DNA of 32,450 nucleotides from Planctomycetes bacterium GWA2_39_15 (GCA_001824485.1 MHXP01000088.1:1-32450), one strand, 5' to 3'; positions 1-11,274 are shown, counted from the first letter of the stretch. Translations and numbers: made by a program. Notes: generated from the sequence alone by a model not told the origin.

Positions 1-409
1 ATAAGCTGCCGACAAATCCATTGGTAGCCGTTATCGTGCCTATAACATATAATGCAGTGCCAGGGGTGGTCGTACCGACGCCGACATTGCCGTCGTTTCT
101 TACATACAGGGTACTTGTCCCAGAGGTGTTAACTACCTGGAGCGATGCAGCGGTGTTGGCTGAGGACGAACCGGCAATATAGAGCATTGCCGGTTGTGTA
201 GTCGTCCCGATGCTTACCGTGGCAGAACCTACGTACAGTGTGCTTGTACCTCCAGCCACAGTCGTGCCCCTTACTACATTAAATCCGCTTGATGTGCCGA
301 GGATTAACTCAACGTCTGCAGCCTTGATTATCCCATTACTCAAACCAAGGAGTATCCCGATCAGAACAAACGCACACCACAATTGCCCAACGGCATAACC
401 CTTTTTCAT
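1..409 (-). CDS. Partial (5' end) secreted repetitive surface / tail-fibre-like protein
   Basis: My own reverse-complement translation from ATG at 409: MKKGYAVGQLWCAFVLIGILLGLSNGIIKAADVELILGTSSGFNVVRGTTVAGGTSTLYVGSATVSIGTTTQPAMLYIAGSSSANTAASLQVVNTSGTSTLYVRNDGNVGVGTTTPGTALYVIGTITATNGFVGSL. It has a signal-peptide-like N-terminus, a G-rich SD (GGTGAGGGGGGAGT) and GNVGVGTTTPG-type repeats. It stays open to the window edge, so the ORF track missed it. Confidence 0.75.
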   Translation of the reverse strand, partial: MKKGYAVGQLWCAFVLIGILLGLSNGIIKAADVELILGTSSGFNVVRGTTVAGGTSTLYVGSATVSIGTTTQPAMLYIAGSSSANTAASLQVVNTSGTSTLYVRNDGNVGVGTTTPGTALYVIGTITATNGFVGSL

Positions 410-870
410 ACTCCCCCCTCACCTTACCTTTTTTCGGATGTTCACCCTAAAAAATCTAATAATAGCAACTGTAAGTTGTTATGTCTGTTTTAAGGTTTTT
501 CTCATGCTGACTACATGAAAAATACCCACAAAAGCCAAAGTTATATTTTATGTAATAAACACAATAAAATTATGGAAGTCAAATGATTTTTACAAGAAAC
601 GAAAATTTAATTTCACCCGTGAAATATACTCAAATTATTATATATATTTTATATTTACCTTAAAAAGTGGCAATTTATAGTGAACGACTTAAATAAGCCG
701 ACATACAAGTTTCAATAATAGATTTCCACATCTCATTCTAGCACATAACAATCTTGACTTTTAATGAAAATGGATTAGTATATTTGTATAAATTATTCAT
801 CATGTATTTATTCGTCTGGAACATTTCTTACCAGCAGATTAGATAGTTTAAGTTAGATTGTCTCAAAAAA

Positions 871-1752
871 ATGCGTAATAACAGACTTATCTTTGGAATA
901 AATATTGGAAGTAAATGGACACGCGTGATTATGATTTTGATAATCGCCAATGTTAGCGTGTTTATGCTTCAACTACTATTTTCAACGGTAAGTTCGCAGT
1001 TATCATCACAGTCAACAAATATTTTAACAGACGTGCAATCAGGGTTTTCATCTGCGCAACCATGGTATTATCCGGCTTTCGATAAGTTCACAAAATTATT
1101 CTGGCTTTACCCGCCTGATGCCATCGGTCATTTGTGGTTATGGCAGTTTTTTACTTACATGTTCTTGCACAGCACAACAAATGCATGGCACCTGATTTTT
1201 AATATGCTTGTGCTCTGGATGTTTGGAAGCGAGGTCGAACGTGTGCTTGGAACGAGGCGATTTTTAACGCTTTATTTTACTGCGGGTATCTTTGCTGGAA
1301 TATGCTGTTGTATTTTTACACCATGGACTCCTATTGTAGGGGCTTCTGGAGCCATATTAGCTATTGAGATTGCCTTTGCCATGTATTTCCCCAACACTAC
1401 AATTATCTTCTATTTCTTTCCCATGAAGGCAAAGTATCTTGTCATGATCCTTACGGGCATCACAATCTTTAACTGTATTGCGCCTAAAACTGACAATGTC
1501 GCACACTATGCCCACCTTGGAGGTCTTATATATGGGTTTTTATTTGTCAGGTATTCCTATCGGGTATCAGAGTATCTTAAAAAATTGCAAATTTACCAAC
1601 ACGAAAAAGAGTTGATGAAAGACCAGGAACTGCGCGCAAAAGTAGACGTAATCCTTGAAAAGGTTAATCGTGAAGGTATGCAAAACTTGACGTGGAGGGA
1701 AAAGAACTTTCTCAAGACTGCCAGTAAGCGGTATAAAAGAAACAAAATTTGA
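871..1752 (+). CDS. Rhomboid family intramembrane serine protease
   Basis: Multi-TM protein with HSTTNAWHLIFNMLVLWMFG, catalytic GASGA serine motif and AHLGG histidine motif. Confidence 0.85.
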   Translation: MRNNRLIFGINIGSKWTRVIMILIIANVSVFMLQLLFSTVSSQLSSQSTNILTDVQSGFSSAQPWYYPAFDKFTKLFWLYPPDAIGHLWLWQFFTYMFLHSTTNAWHLIFNMLVLWMFGSEVERVLGTRRFLTLYFTAGIFAGICCCIFTPWTPIVGASGAILAIEIAFAMYFPNTTIIFYFFPMKAKYLVMILTGITIFNCIAPKTDNVAHYAHLGGLIYGFLFVRYSYRVSEYLKKLQIYQHEKELMKDQELRAKVDVILEKVNREGMQNLTWREKNFLKTASKRYKRNKI

Positions 1753-1891
1753 ATAAGTTTTGAATGTAATTACGAATCACACTGTAACATAGATGAGGCA
1801 TGAAGTACGAATAACTCTTTATGCCTTTTTGGTCAAAATAAATTTGGTTGCGGCTATGCCGCTTCATTTTCTTATTTATAGGGTTAAAACA

Positions 1892-2689
1892 ATGTTTAAG
1901 ATTGCTGTAAATGGTGCATGTGGTAAGATGGGAGCAAGGATTGCCGCACTTATCTTTGAAGACCCTGAATTAAAATTAGTGGCTGCATTAGAAAGGGCTG
2001 GACATCCATCACTCGGGAAAGATGTTGGTTCCATCGCCGCCTGTGGCGAAACAAATATCAAAATTACAACGACTTTAAACACTCAGGCTGATGTATTAAT
2101 TGATTTTTCGTCACCTGAATCCACAGTTGCTATCGCCGATATTTGTGCGAAGAAGAACATCGCCCTTGTAGTTGGTACAACAGGGTTGAACTCTCAGCAA
2201 CATGAAAGAATACAGCAAATTTCAAAGACTATTCCTTGTCTGGTTTCGCCAAATATGAGCGTTGGCGTCAACGTTATGTTCGACCTTGCAGCGCAAATGT
2301 CAAAGATACTCGGAAAGGATTTTGACATTGAAATATTAGAAACTCATCACCGATTCAAGAAGGATTCGCCTAGCGGCACGGCATTGCGGATTGCTGAGAA
2401 AATCTGCGAAGCAACAAACAAAAAGATGGATAAAGACGTTATTTACGGCCGTCATGGCATTACGGGTGAACGTCCTATGAACCAGATATGCATGCATGCA
2501 ATCAGAAGCGGCGATGTCATAGGTGAGCACACAGTTATTTTTGGCAGCTTAGGAGAACGCATTGAGATTACCCACAAGGCACATACAAGAGATACTTTTG
2601 TACGCGGCGCCATCCGTGCAGCAAAGTTTATAGCCCAGAAACAACCAGGAATGTATCGTATGTCAGATGTCCTTCAGATAAAATCGTAA
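1892..2689 (+). CDS. dapB: 4-hydroxy-tetrahydrodipicolinate reductase (start re-assigned from 1793 to MFKIAVNGACGKMG)
   Basis: N-terminal NGACGKMG nucleotide-binding motif, VGTTGL, ETHHRFKKDSPSGTA; the upstream 33 codons of the ORF look non-homologous. Confidence 0.93.
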   Translation: MFKIAVNGACGKMGARIAALIFEDPELKLVAALERAGHPSLGKDVGSIAACGETNIKITTTLNTQADVLIDFSSPESTVAIADICAKKNIALVVGTTGLNSQQHERIQQISKTIPCLVSPNMSVGVNVMFDLAAQMSKILGKDFDIEILETHHRFKKDSPSGTALRIAEKICEATNKKMDKDVIYGRHGITGERPMNQICMHAIRSGDVIGEHTVIFGSLGERIEITHKAHTRDTFVRGAIRAAKFIAQKQPGMYRMSDVLQIKS

Positions 2690-2729
2690 ATTAGCCCTTC
2701 TGCAATATTACTTTCCACAAATCCAAAGT

Positions 2730-2792
2730 GAAGTTGAGAAGGAGGGAATTTAGGGAAACGAGTACATCTCAAACTCCCATCTTCTCAACTTC
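2730..2792. repeat. Long imperfect inverted repeat / stem-loop between dapB and clpB
   Basis: GAAGTTGAGAAG (2730-2741) pairs perfectly with CTTCTCAACTTC (2781-2792); after a wobble and a mismatch, GGGA/TCCC continues the stem. Confidence 0.7.
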
Positions 2793-2858
2793 CCAATTTC
2801 AATTCTTAACGTTTTTGTGGCTATTTTAAGCCTTTAAATATTAAAAAAATACAAAACT

Positions 2859-5468
2859 ATGAGATTTGATAAATTTACAATTAAAGCACAAGAGGCTGTA
2901 CAGGAAGCACAGGAATTAGCTGAATCTAAAAGACAGCAACAAATACTCGCTGTTCATTTACTGGAAGTATTACTAACACAGGAACAGGGAATAGTAGTCC
3001 CTCTTTTTAAAAAATTAGGTGTTGATACTAATACCATTCTCGATAAGACGATGGCGGCTGTTAATAAACTACCGCAAGTAAGCGGATCTGGCGCACCCGG
3101 GCAGGCATATGTAAGCGCAGAACTTCGAGATACCTTTAATCTTGCGTGGGAAGAAGCCGGTAAACTAAAAGATGAGTATGTAAGCACTGAACATCTGTTA
3201 TTATCTTTGTCAGGGCAAAAGAGTACTTCCTCCGGCAGAATATTAAACGAGGCTGGTGTTAAAAAAGATAATATTTATATGGCATTGAAAGAGATCAGGG
3301 GTAGTCAAAGGGTTACAGACCAAAATCCTGAAGAAAAGTATCAAGCCCTTGAACGTTATAGCAAAGACCTCGTCGAATTAGCTCGTAAAGGGAAGCTTGA
3401 TCCTGTTATAGGACGCGATGATGAAATAAGACGTGTGATCCAAGTTTTATCCCGCAGGACAAAAAATAATCCTGTACTAATAGGCGAACCCGGAGTTGGA
3501 AAGACTGCTATCGTTGAAGGACTGGCACAACGAATAGTCAATGGTGATATCCCAGAGAGTTTGAAAAATAAGCGCGTCATGTCTTTAGATATGGGCGCAT
3601 TGATTGCAGGCACGAAATACAGGGGTGAGTTTGAAGACCGTCTTAAAGCAGTGCTTAAAGAAATTGGAGAAAAAGAAGGCCAAATAATTCTCTTCATAGA
3701 CGAGTTACATACTGTTGTTGGCGCTGGTGCGGCTGAAGGCGCTATGGACGCATCCAATCTTTTAAAACCTGCATTGGCCCGCGGTGAATTGCGCTGCGTA
3801 GGAGCTACTACCCTTGATGAATATAGAAAACATATTGAAAAGGACGCCGCACTAGAAAGACGATTTCAACAGGTATACGTTGGTGAACCATCAGTAGAAG
3901 ATACAATTGCAATTCTAAGGGGATTAAAGGAAAGATACGAATTACATCACGGTGTACGCATCAAAGATTCTGCAATCGTAGCCGCCGCTACACTTTCACA
4001 TCGCTACATATCCGACCGATTTTTACCAGACAAGGCAATTGACTTAATTGATGAAGCAGCCTCAAAACTGAGGATTGAAATTGACAGTATGCCGATAGAA
4101 CTGGACGAGATTGAACGCAAAATCATGCAATTAGAGATTGAAAAAGAGGCGCTTAAAAAAGAAAAGGATACTGCCTCGAAGCAACGAATGGAGAAGATTG
4201 AGAAACAGGTGTCTGATTTAAGAGAAGATTCGGGAGCTCTACGCACCCAGTGGGAGAACGAGAAAAAGATTATCAAAGAAATACAGGATATTAATTCGAA
4301 GATTGATCAGGCACGTATTGAAGAACAAACGGCTCAAAGGGAAGGAAATTTAGGAAAGGTAGCCGAAATACGTTACGGACTCATCAGAGAATGCGAGCAG
4401 AAACTGAAACAAAAACATAATGAATTGCAAGATTTGCAAAAAAACAAGCCTCTACTCAACGAAGAAGTGGATGCCGATGACATTGCTATGGTTGTCTCCA
4501 AATGGACGGGAATTCCTGTTACACGCATGCTGGAAGGTGAAAAGGAAAAACTTTTAAAAATGGAGGACCTACTGACGGAAAGAGTTGTTGGTCAGGACGA
4601 AGCCGTCAGGGCTGTATCTAACGGTATTCGACGTGCCCGTGCCGGGCTTCAAGACCCAAACCGTCCCATTGGTACATTCTTGTTTCTAGGCCCTACCGGG
4701 GTTGGCAAAACAGAGCTTTGTAAAGCACTGGCTGCTTTCTTGTTCGACAATGAAAATGCCATGGTGCGGATTGATATGTCTGAATTTATGGAACAGCACT
4801 CAGTTGCCAGGCTAATTGGCGCTCCCCCAGGATATATTGGTTATGATGAGGGTGGACGACTGACTGAAGCAATTCGGAGAAGACCTTATTCTGTAATCCT
4901 GTTTGACGAAATTGAAAAAGCGCATCGGGATGTATTTAATATTTTACTTCAGGTTTTCGATGACGGCCGATTGACAGATGGACATGGCAGAACTGTTGAT
5001 TTTAAAAATACTATTATCGTTATGACATCAAATATCGCCAGTCAGTGGATTCAGGATCTTACCGGTCCTGAAAATGAGGAAGAGTTGAGAAGACGAGCCA
5101 AACAAGCCTTAAAAGAAGCCTTCAGACCAGAGTTTCTTAATCGCATTGATGAAACAATCATATTCCACAGTTTGTCAAAAGAACTAATAAATCAGATTGC
5201 TGAGATACAGTTAAAAGAACTTCAAAAGCGTCTAGCAAAACATAACTTCCGATTAACTGTCACTGATAGATTAAAAGAAAAGCTTGCACAGGAAGGTTAT
5301 GACCCCCACTTTGGCGCAAGGCCGCTAAAGCGTACAATCCAGCAGATGATCGAAAATCCACTTTCAATGGAAATTCTTGAAGGAAAGTTTACCGACGGAT
5401 CTGAAATCAGAGCAGACATTAAAAATGGAAAGGTGGTATTCACTACCAGTGAGTCAACCACTGTGTAG
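2859..5468 (+). CDS. clpB: ATP-dependent chaperone ClpB
   Basis: Two Walker A motifs ([18 protein letters not shown]), Clp N domain, M-domain coiled coil, C-terminal [10 protein letters not shown]. Confidence 0.97.
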   Translation: MRFDKFTIKAQEAVQEAQELAESKRQQQILAVHLLEVLLTQEQGIVVPLFKKLGVDTNTILDKTMAAVNKLPQVSGSGAPGQAYVSAELRDTFNLAWEEAGKLKDEYVSTEHLLLSLSGQKSTSSGRILNEAGVKKDNIYMALKEIRGSQRVTDQNPEEKYQALERYSKDLVELARKGKLDPVIGRDDEIRRVIQVLSRRTKNNPVLIGEPGVGKTAIVEGLAQRIVNGDIPESLKNKRVMSLDMGALIAGTKYRGEFEDRLKAVLKEIGEKEGQIILFIDELHTVVGAGAAEGAMDASNLLKPALARGELRCVGATTLDEYRKHIEKDAALERRFQQVYVGEPSVEDTIAILRGLKERYELHHGVRIKDSAIVAAATLSHRYISDRFLPDKAIDLIDEAASKLRIEIDSMPIELDEIERKIMQLEIEKEALKKEKDTASKQRMEKIEKQVSDLREDSGALRTQWENEKKIIKEIQDINSKIDQARIEEQTAQREGNLGKVAEIRYGLIRECEQKLKQKHNELQDLQKNKPLLNEEVDADDIAMVVSKWTGIPVTRMLEGEKEKLLKMEDLLTERVVGQDEAVRAVSNGIRRARAGLQDPNRPIGTFLFLGPTGVGKTELCKALAAFLFDNENAMVRIDMSEFMEQHSVARLIGAPPGYIGYDEGGRLTEAIRRRPYSVILFDEIEKAHRDVFNILLQVFDDGRLTDGHGRTVDFKNTIIVMTSNIASQWIQDLTGPENEEELRRRAKQALKEAFRPEFLNRIDETIIFHSLSKELINQIAEIQLKELQKRLAKHNFRLTVTDRLKEKLAQEGYDPHFGARPLKRTIQQMIENPLSMEILEGKFTDGSEIRADIKNGKVVFTTSESTTV

Positions 5469-5526
5469 AAAGTTATTGTTTACATATAAAACAGATGAGA
5501 TATCATAGGAATAAAATATGAAATCT

Positions 5527-5550
5527 GGTGGCACAGGCTTCCAGCCTGTG
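5527..5550 (+). repeat. REP-like palindrome, copy 1
   Basis: GGTGGCACAGGCTTCCAGCCTGTG: hairpin CACAGGC-TTCCA-GCCTGTG with GGTGG head. Confidence 0.8.
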
Positions 5551-5653
5551 AAAGAATTTAGAATTTACAGAAGAAACTTACCCCATTGGGAACGGCCAGA
5601 AAGTGTATATTTCCTAGCGCAGCACAGCCGCAACCAAAACAACCCCTCTCTTT

Positions 5654-5672
5654 CCCCCCTTCGCAAGGGGGG
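5654..5672. repeat. G/C-run palindrome (CCCCCCTT-CGC-AAGGGGGG)
   Basis: Perfect 8-bp stem with 3-nt loop, embedded in CCCCTCTCTTTCCCCCCTTCGCAAGGGGGGACACAGGGGGGTGT; looks like a dispersed repeat inside the transposase remnant. Confidence 0.7.
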
Positions 5673-5682
5673 ACACAGGGGG

Positions 5683-5719
5683 GTGTAAAAAAACTTGCAA
5701 AAAAAGGAAGTTTTTACAC
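5683..5719. repeat. Second A/T-rich hairpin next to the G/C palindrome
   Basis: GTGTAAAAAAACTT ... AAGTTTTTACAC: 12-bp inverted repeat with a 2-nt A bulge. Confidence 0.6.
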
Positions 5720-5807
5720 AGTAATACTATAACCTTTAAAACATTCAGGCAAGCTATTCTTACAGAAGAATCAAGAAACATTATATTTAATAGCATCCGC
5801 ATAAAAA

Positions 5808-5831
5808 CACAGGCAAGATGCCTGTGCCACC
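5808..5831 (-). repeat. REP-like palindrome, copy 2 (inverted relative to copy 1)
   Basis: CACAGGCAAGATGCCTGTGCCACC; its reverse complement GGTGGCACAGGCATCTTGCCTGTG equals copy 1 except in the 5-nt loop. Confidence 0.8.
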
Positions 5832-6054
5832 AAGAGTATGGCTGGATGAAAATTATGATAGAATAATCAGGGACAACAAAGAATTTCAGGAAAAAATGAA
5901 TTACATTATAAATAATCCGGTAAAAACCAACCTTGTTGAAGCAGCAAAAGATTATAAATGGTTATACATCTTTGATTAATCTGATAACATATTAAAAACA
6001 AATGCATAATTTTATATTTTTATTATGAATGAATACCTACGAATCTCTTAAACA

Positions 6055-6561
6055 ATGGAGCAAATTATGAGCAAACGGATATATCATGTTAAATATTTAT
6101 CTTTCACAGTCCTGTTTACACTAACCTTATTTTTGTTCTTAGCAAACGCTCACGCAGGTGACAGCATCACAAAAATAACTGCTTCAGAGTTGGAAGCGGT
6201 GTTAGGAAACAACAAAGGTAAAGTGGTAATCGTTGACCTGTGGGCAACGTGGTGTCCCCCCTGCAGAAAAGAGATACCCGGTTTCATAAACCTTTACAAT
6301 AAATACAAAGGAAACGGCGTTGAAATTATTGGTATTGCCTTTGATGAAAACGGAGTTGAAGTAGTCCCCCCCTTCGTCAAAAAAATGGGCATCAATTACC
6401 CCATCTATCTTGAGGGAGACGGTATTGCCCAGGCTTATGACTTACGGGCATATCCCACCACTATCATATATGGTAAAGACGGCAAAGTTGCAAATACGCA
6501 TATCGGCTATGTATCTGAAAAAGAGTTTGATGCTGAAATTGGAGAATTGTTAAAAAAGTAG
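6055..6561 (+). CDS. TlpA/ResA-like exported thiol-disulfide oxidoreductase
   Basis: Signal peptide, VVIVDLWATWCPPCRKEIPGF active site, thioredoxin fold C-terminus with AYPTTIIYGKDG. Confidence 0.9.
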   Translation: MEQIMSKRIYHVKYLSFTVLFTLTLFLFLANAHAGDSITKITASELEAVLGNNKGKVVIVDLWATWCPPCRKEIPGFINLYNKYKGNGVEIIGIAFDENGVEVVPPFVKKMGINYPIYLEGDGIAQAYDLRAYPTTIIYGKDGKVANTHIGYVSEKEFDAEIGELLKK

Positions 6562-6650
6562 TTGAAAGATATTTGGAATCAAAGATTTCTCTGATTTCAC
6601 ATCATCTGAATTGTGTGTGCAATTTGTTATTGCAAAACCTTCTGATAAGG

Positions 6651-7748
6651 TCATCGCCTTGTAAGGTTGTTAAGAATGTCTATGCCGCGTTTGAGAGTAT
6701 CTTCTGATGCCGCATAAGATATTCGGAAGTGGGTATGGCGTTCGGAAAATACACTACCCGGAATGATAAGCAGCTTTTTTTGGATTGCCGCTGTCACAAA
6801 CTCCTCATCAGTGCCCCACGGTACTTGTGGAAATAGGTAAAACGCACCGCCAGGTTTTACAATTTGGTATTTATCCTTTAAACCATCATACATCAAGTCT
6901 CTTTTCTTTTTATAACTTGTAATATATTTGCTCATATCTATTCCCAACGACCTGAACACTGCATACTGGGCAAAAGAAGCTGCACAGACAAATGTGTATT
7001 GCTGCAGTTTTATCATCTCACTAATAACCTTGGCTGGTCCCGCCGCATAACCCATTCGCCATCCCGTCATGGCAAAGGATTTGGAAAAACCATCCAGAAT
7101 CAATGTATTTTCATAGTATCTTCCAATGCTATCAAATTCATGATTGTAATCATAATCATGATATATCTCATCAGAAATGATAAGTAGATTGTGCTTTTGG
7201 GCTAATTCTGCAATCTCTTTAAGTTCAAGAGATGTACACATCGCTCCGGTTGGATTAGCAGGGCTATTGATAACAAGCAACTTGGATTTTTTTGTGATGC
7301 GAGGCTGGATGCGTGCAGCAGTCAATTTAAAGTCTGGATACGTGTCAACAAATACAGACTTGCCCCCGCAGAAATTGGTCAGATGTTTGTAACTAACGAA
7401 TGATGGGTCTGGTATTATAACTTCGTCTTCTGGATTGACCAATACCATAAGCGCTAATGTTAGCGCCCCGGAGACTCCGGAAGTAATAATTATGTTTTCA
7501 GCATTAACGCCACGTTTCTTCTGAAGCTGTTTAAGCAAAGCATCGCGGAGTTCTGGTATGCCTTGTGTTACTGTATATTTATTTGCACCATCGTTGATGG
7601 CATTAACGGCCTCTGTTTTAATCTCCTCAGGAACATCAAAATCCGGCTGACCTATGCTAAGGTTCACCGGATTTTGCATTTTTTGTGCCAGATCAAAGAC
7701 TTTTCTTATTCCAGAGGAGTCTATTTTAGACATCCTTTGGGCAATCAT
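6651..7748 (-). CDS. Pyridoxal-phosphate-dependent aminotransferase class I/II (aspartate aminotransferase-like)
   Basis: NSPANPTGA, SDEIYHDYDY, DGFSKSFAMTGWRMGY PLP-lysine motif. Confidence 0.92.
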   Translation of the reverse strand: MIAQRMSKIDSSGIRKVFDLAQKMQNPVNLSIGQPDFDVPEEIKTEAVNAINDGANKYTVTQGIPELRDALLKQLQKKRGVNAENIIITSGVSGALTLALMVLVNPEDEVIIPDPSFVSYKHLTNFCGGKSVFVDTYPDFKLTAARIQPRITKKSKLLVINSPANPTGAMCTSLELKEIAELAQKHNLLIISDEIYHDYDYNHEFDSIGRYYENTLILDGFSKSFAMTGWRMGYAAGPAKVISEMIKLQQYTFVCAASFAQYAVFRSLGIDMSKYITSYKKKRDLMYDGLKDKYQIVKPGGAFYLFPQVPWGTDEEFVTAAIQKKLLIIPGSVFSERHTHFRISYAASEDTLKRGIDILNNLTRR

Positions 7749-8047
7749 TATTTCTTGGCCTTTTCCTTACTCGCTGGAGCTGCCGCAGTAACTGTTTCTT
7801 TCTTTTGTGCAGCAGCTGCACCTGGCGCTGCTTCTGTTGCCGCTGCTGCTTCTGCCTTAGCAGCCTTTTTCTCTGATTTTCCTTTTCGTTTCAACTTAAC
7901 AGCTTTTACCTTAGGAATACCAAATACTGACATTGCTGGATTCCATTTTCCCGCTTCTTTAAGCATCTTGATGCGCTCTATCCTCGTATATACATTTCTC
8001 GGCCTTACCAATTTACCTTTCATTTTCAAACTTTTATCAATACTCAT
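7748..8047 (-). CDS. Planctomycete/verrucomicrobial-type small basic protein with Lys/Ala-rich C-terminal tail
   Basis: MSIDKSLKMKGKLVRPRNVYTRIERIKMLKEAGKWNPAMSVFGIPKVKAVKLK resembles the small basic protein family (TIGR04137-like); stop overlaps the aminotransferase start by 1 nt. Confidence 0.7.
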   Translation of the reverse strand: MSIDKSLKMKGKLVRPRNVYTRIERIKMLKEAGKWNPAMSVFGIPKVKAVKLKRKGKSEKKAAKAEAAAATEAAPGAAAAQKKETVTAAAPASKEKAKK

Positions 8048-8062
8048 GTATCCTCCTATATT

Positions 8063-8899
8063 CTATCTCATACGCACGGGATAACATCCCTCAAATTGTG
8101 TTCTATTCTCATATTTGAATCCTGCTACCGCCTTTTGCGCAGCAATCAAATCAGCATCATCGTTTGATTCAAATTCACCTATACAAATAAAAAGTTCCTT
8201 GCCAGTATTTACAACAAACGTACTATAGCCTAATGCATCCTGGAGTTTTCCTGCTATCTCTTTTGCCTTTCCAATATTTTCCTTGGTATTTTTATATGAA
8301 ACCACACGTAATGTCCACTTATCTTTTATAATAGGCGTAATTTTTTCTGCTTGTTTTTCTGTCTTTATTGGTGCAGCTTTAGTTACTGCCTTCTGAGTGC
8401 CCTCAGAAGACTTGGATTGCCCAAAGGGAGTCTTTTTTGCATCCTGCGGTTCTATTGTTTCTAGCCATTCTTCTGTTGCTTGACCCGTTATGCCTTTGTT
8501 GTATCCAACCTTGTATCCGATAAAAAAACATGCAATAGTCAAAAATGTCACCGCAATAACGCCAATAATCAGTGTCTCTTGCCGTAATACTAACTCGTCT
8601 TTACGTTGAATATGTTCAGTTTTAGGCTGAGTATAAATAGACTGAGGCGCTTTTGGCGTTTCAGTCTTTCCCTTAAAAGCTGTGTCTTCTAGACGAGTAC
8701 TTTTGATCCATCCTAAAGCATCTTGACTTGAAGCGCCGGGCTTGGTAACTGGTTTGTCTTCCGTTGTGGGAAGTTTTTGCTTAGAACTTACATCAGTTGA
8801 TTCAGTAATATGCTTAACTTCTTTCTTTTCGTCCTCCTCTACTTTCAATGGCGTCTTAAATATCTCAAAAAACTCCCTTGAGTCACTTCCTTTTGTCAT
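8063..8899 (-). CDS. Single-TM protein with C-terminal SPOR-like region
   Basis: Charged N-terminus, TM segment LIIGVIAVTFLTIACFFIGYKVGY, C-terminal KWTLRVVSYKNTKENIGKAKEIAGKLQDALGYSTFVVNTGKELFICIGEF (SPOR-like pattern). Confidence 0.6.
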   Translation of the reverse strand: MTKGSDSREFFEIFKTPLKVEEDEKKEVKHITESTDVSSKQKLPTTEDKPVTKPGASSQDALGWIKSTRLEDTAFKGKTETPKAPQSIYTQPKTEHIQRKDELVLRQETLIIGVIAVTFLTIACFFIGYKVGYNKGITGQATEEWLETIEPQDAKKTPFGQSKSSEGTQKAVTKAAPIKTEKQAEKITPIIKDKWTLRVVSYKNTKENIGKAKEIAGKLQDALGYSTFVVNTGKELFICIGEFESNDDADLIAAQKAVAGFKYENRTQFEGCYPVRMR

Positions 8900-8986
8900 A
8901 TATTTTTTACTCCATTCTCAGAATATTTTATTAAATTCGTAAGAATTTATTATAATGGGAGTTGTACCAAATATTTTCTTTTTTTG

Positions 8987-9015
8987 AGTGTATTATAAAT
9001 ACAATATAAAGTCAA
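8987..9015 (-). promoter_or_regulatory. Predicted sigma70-type promoter for SPOR-like/small basic/aminotransferase cluster
   Basis: Minus strand TTGACT (9015-9010), 17-nt spacer, TACACT (8992-8987). Confidence 0.45.
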
Positions 9016-9041
9016 GTGATTTATACCTTTAAACAGATGCG

Positions 9042-9069
9042 TTGACATGCATACAAATTGTGGTATACT
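9042..9069 (+). promoter_or_regulatory. Predicted sigma70-type promoter for ligA
   Basis: TTGACA (9042-9047), 16-nt spacer, TATACT (9064-9069). Confidence 0.7.
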
Positions 9070-9108
9070 TAGTCTACTTCTAAACCTCTTATTTACTCGT
9101 CTACATAA

Positions 9109-11172
<2,064 letters not shown>

Positions 11173-11245
11173 TGAATAACATTCAAAGCCACAGATTACA
11201 ATTAACTGAAAAAATAATATTATTTAAAAATATTCCAAAAAATGC

Positions 11246-11274
11246 TTGATTCATACGCCCGTTTTATGTATTCT
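11246..11274 (+). promoter_or_regulatory. Predicted sigma70-type promoter for the HU gene
   Basis: TTGATT (11246-11251), 17-nt spacer, TATTCT (11269-11274); strong SD GAAAGGAGG upstream of the HU ATG. Confidence 0.5.

Larger units (their letters stand above)
5548..5979 (+). pseudogene. Degraded REP-associated tyrosine transposase (RAYT / Y1_Tnp family) remnant
   Basis: Three disjoint in-frame blocks: EFRIYRRNLPHWERPESVYFL (N-term), ITFKTFRQAILTEESRNIIFNSIRI (middle), RVWLDENYDRIIRDNKEFQEKMNYIINNPVKTNLVEAAKDYKWLYIFD* (C-term). The order matches RAYT proteins, but the HUH block (MPxHxH) is absent and stops/frameshifts intervene. Confidence 0.75.

Noticed and set aside
210-398. 62-aa plus-strand ORF at the left edge
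   Set aside because: Antisense to the better supported signal-peptide/repeat protein (complement 1-409).
2793-2858. CIRCE or sigma32-type heat-shock control upstream of clpB
   Set aside because: No TTAGCACTC-N9-GAGTGCTAA element or convincing heat-shock promoter could be seen.
3356-3757. 133-aa minus-strand ORF inside clpB
   Set aside because: Antisense to the ClpB NBD1; typical shadow ORF.
5614-5802. 62-aa minus-strand ORF in the clpB downstream region
   Set aside because: Runs through the palindromic repeats and the antisense of the RAYT remnant; no independent coding evidence.
6618-6634. TGCAAT-TTGTT-ATTGCA hairpin between convergent tlpA-like and aminotransferase genes
   Set aside because: Only a 6-bp AT-rich stem with no T-tract; not enough to call a terminator.
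7563-8084. 173-aa plus-strand ORF
   Set aside because: Antisense to the aminotransferase 5' end and the Lys/Ala-rich small basic protein; the Ala/Phe-rich stretch is the reverse-strand reading of that tail.
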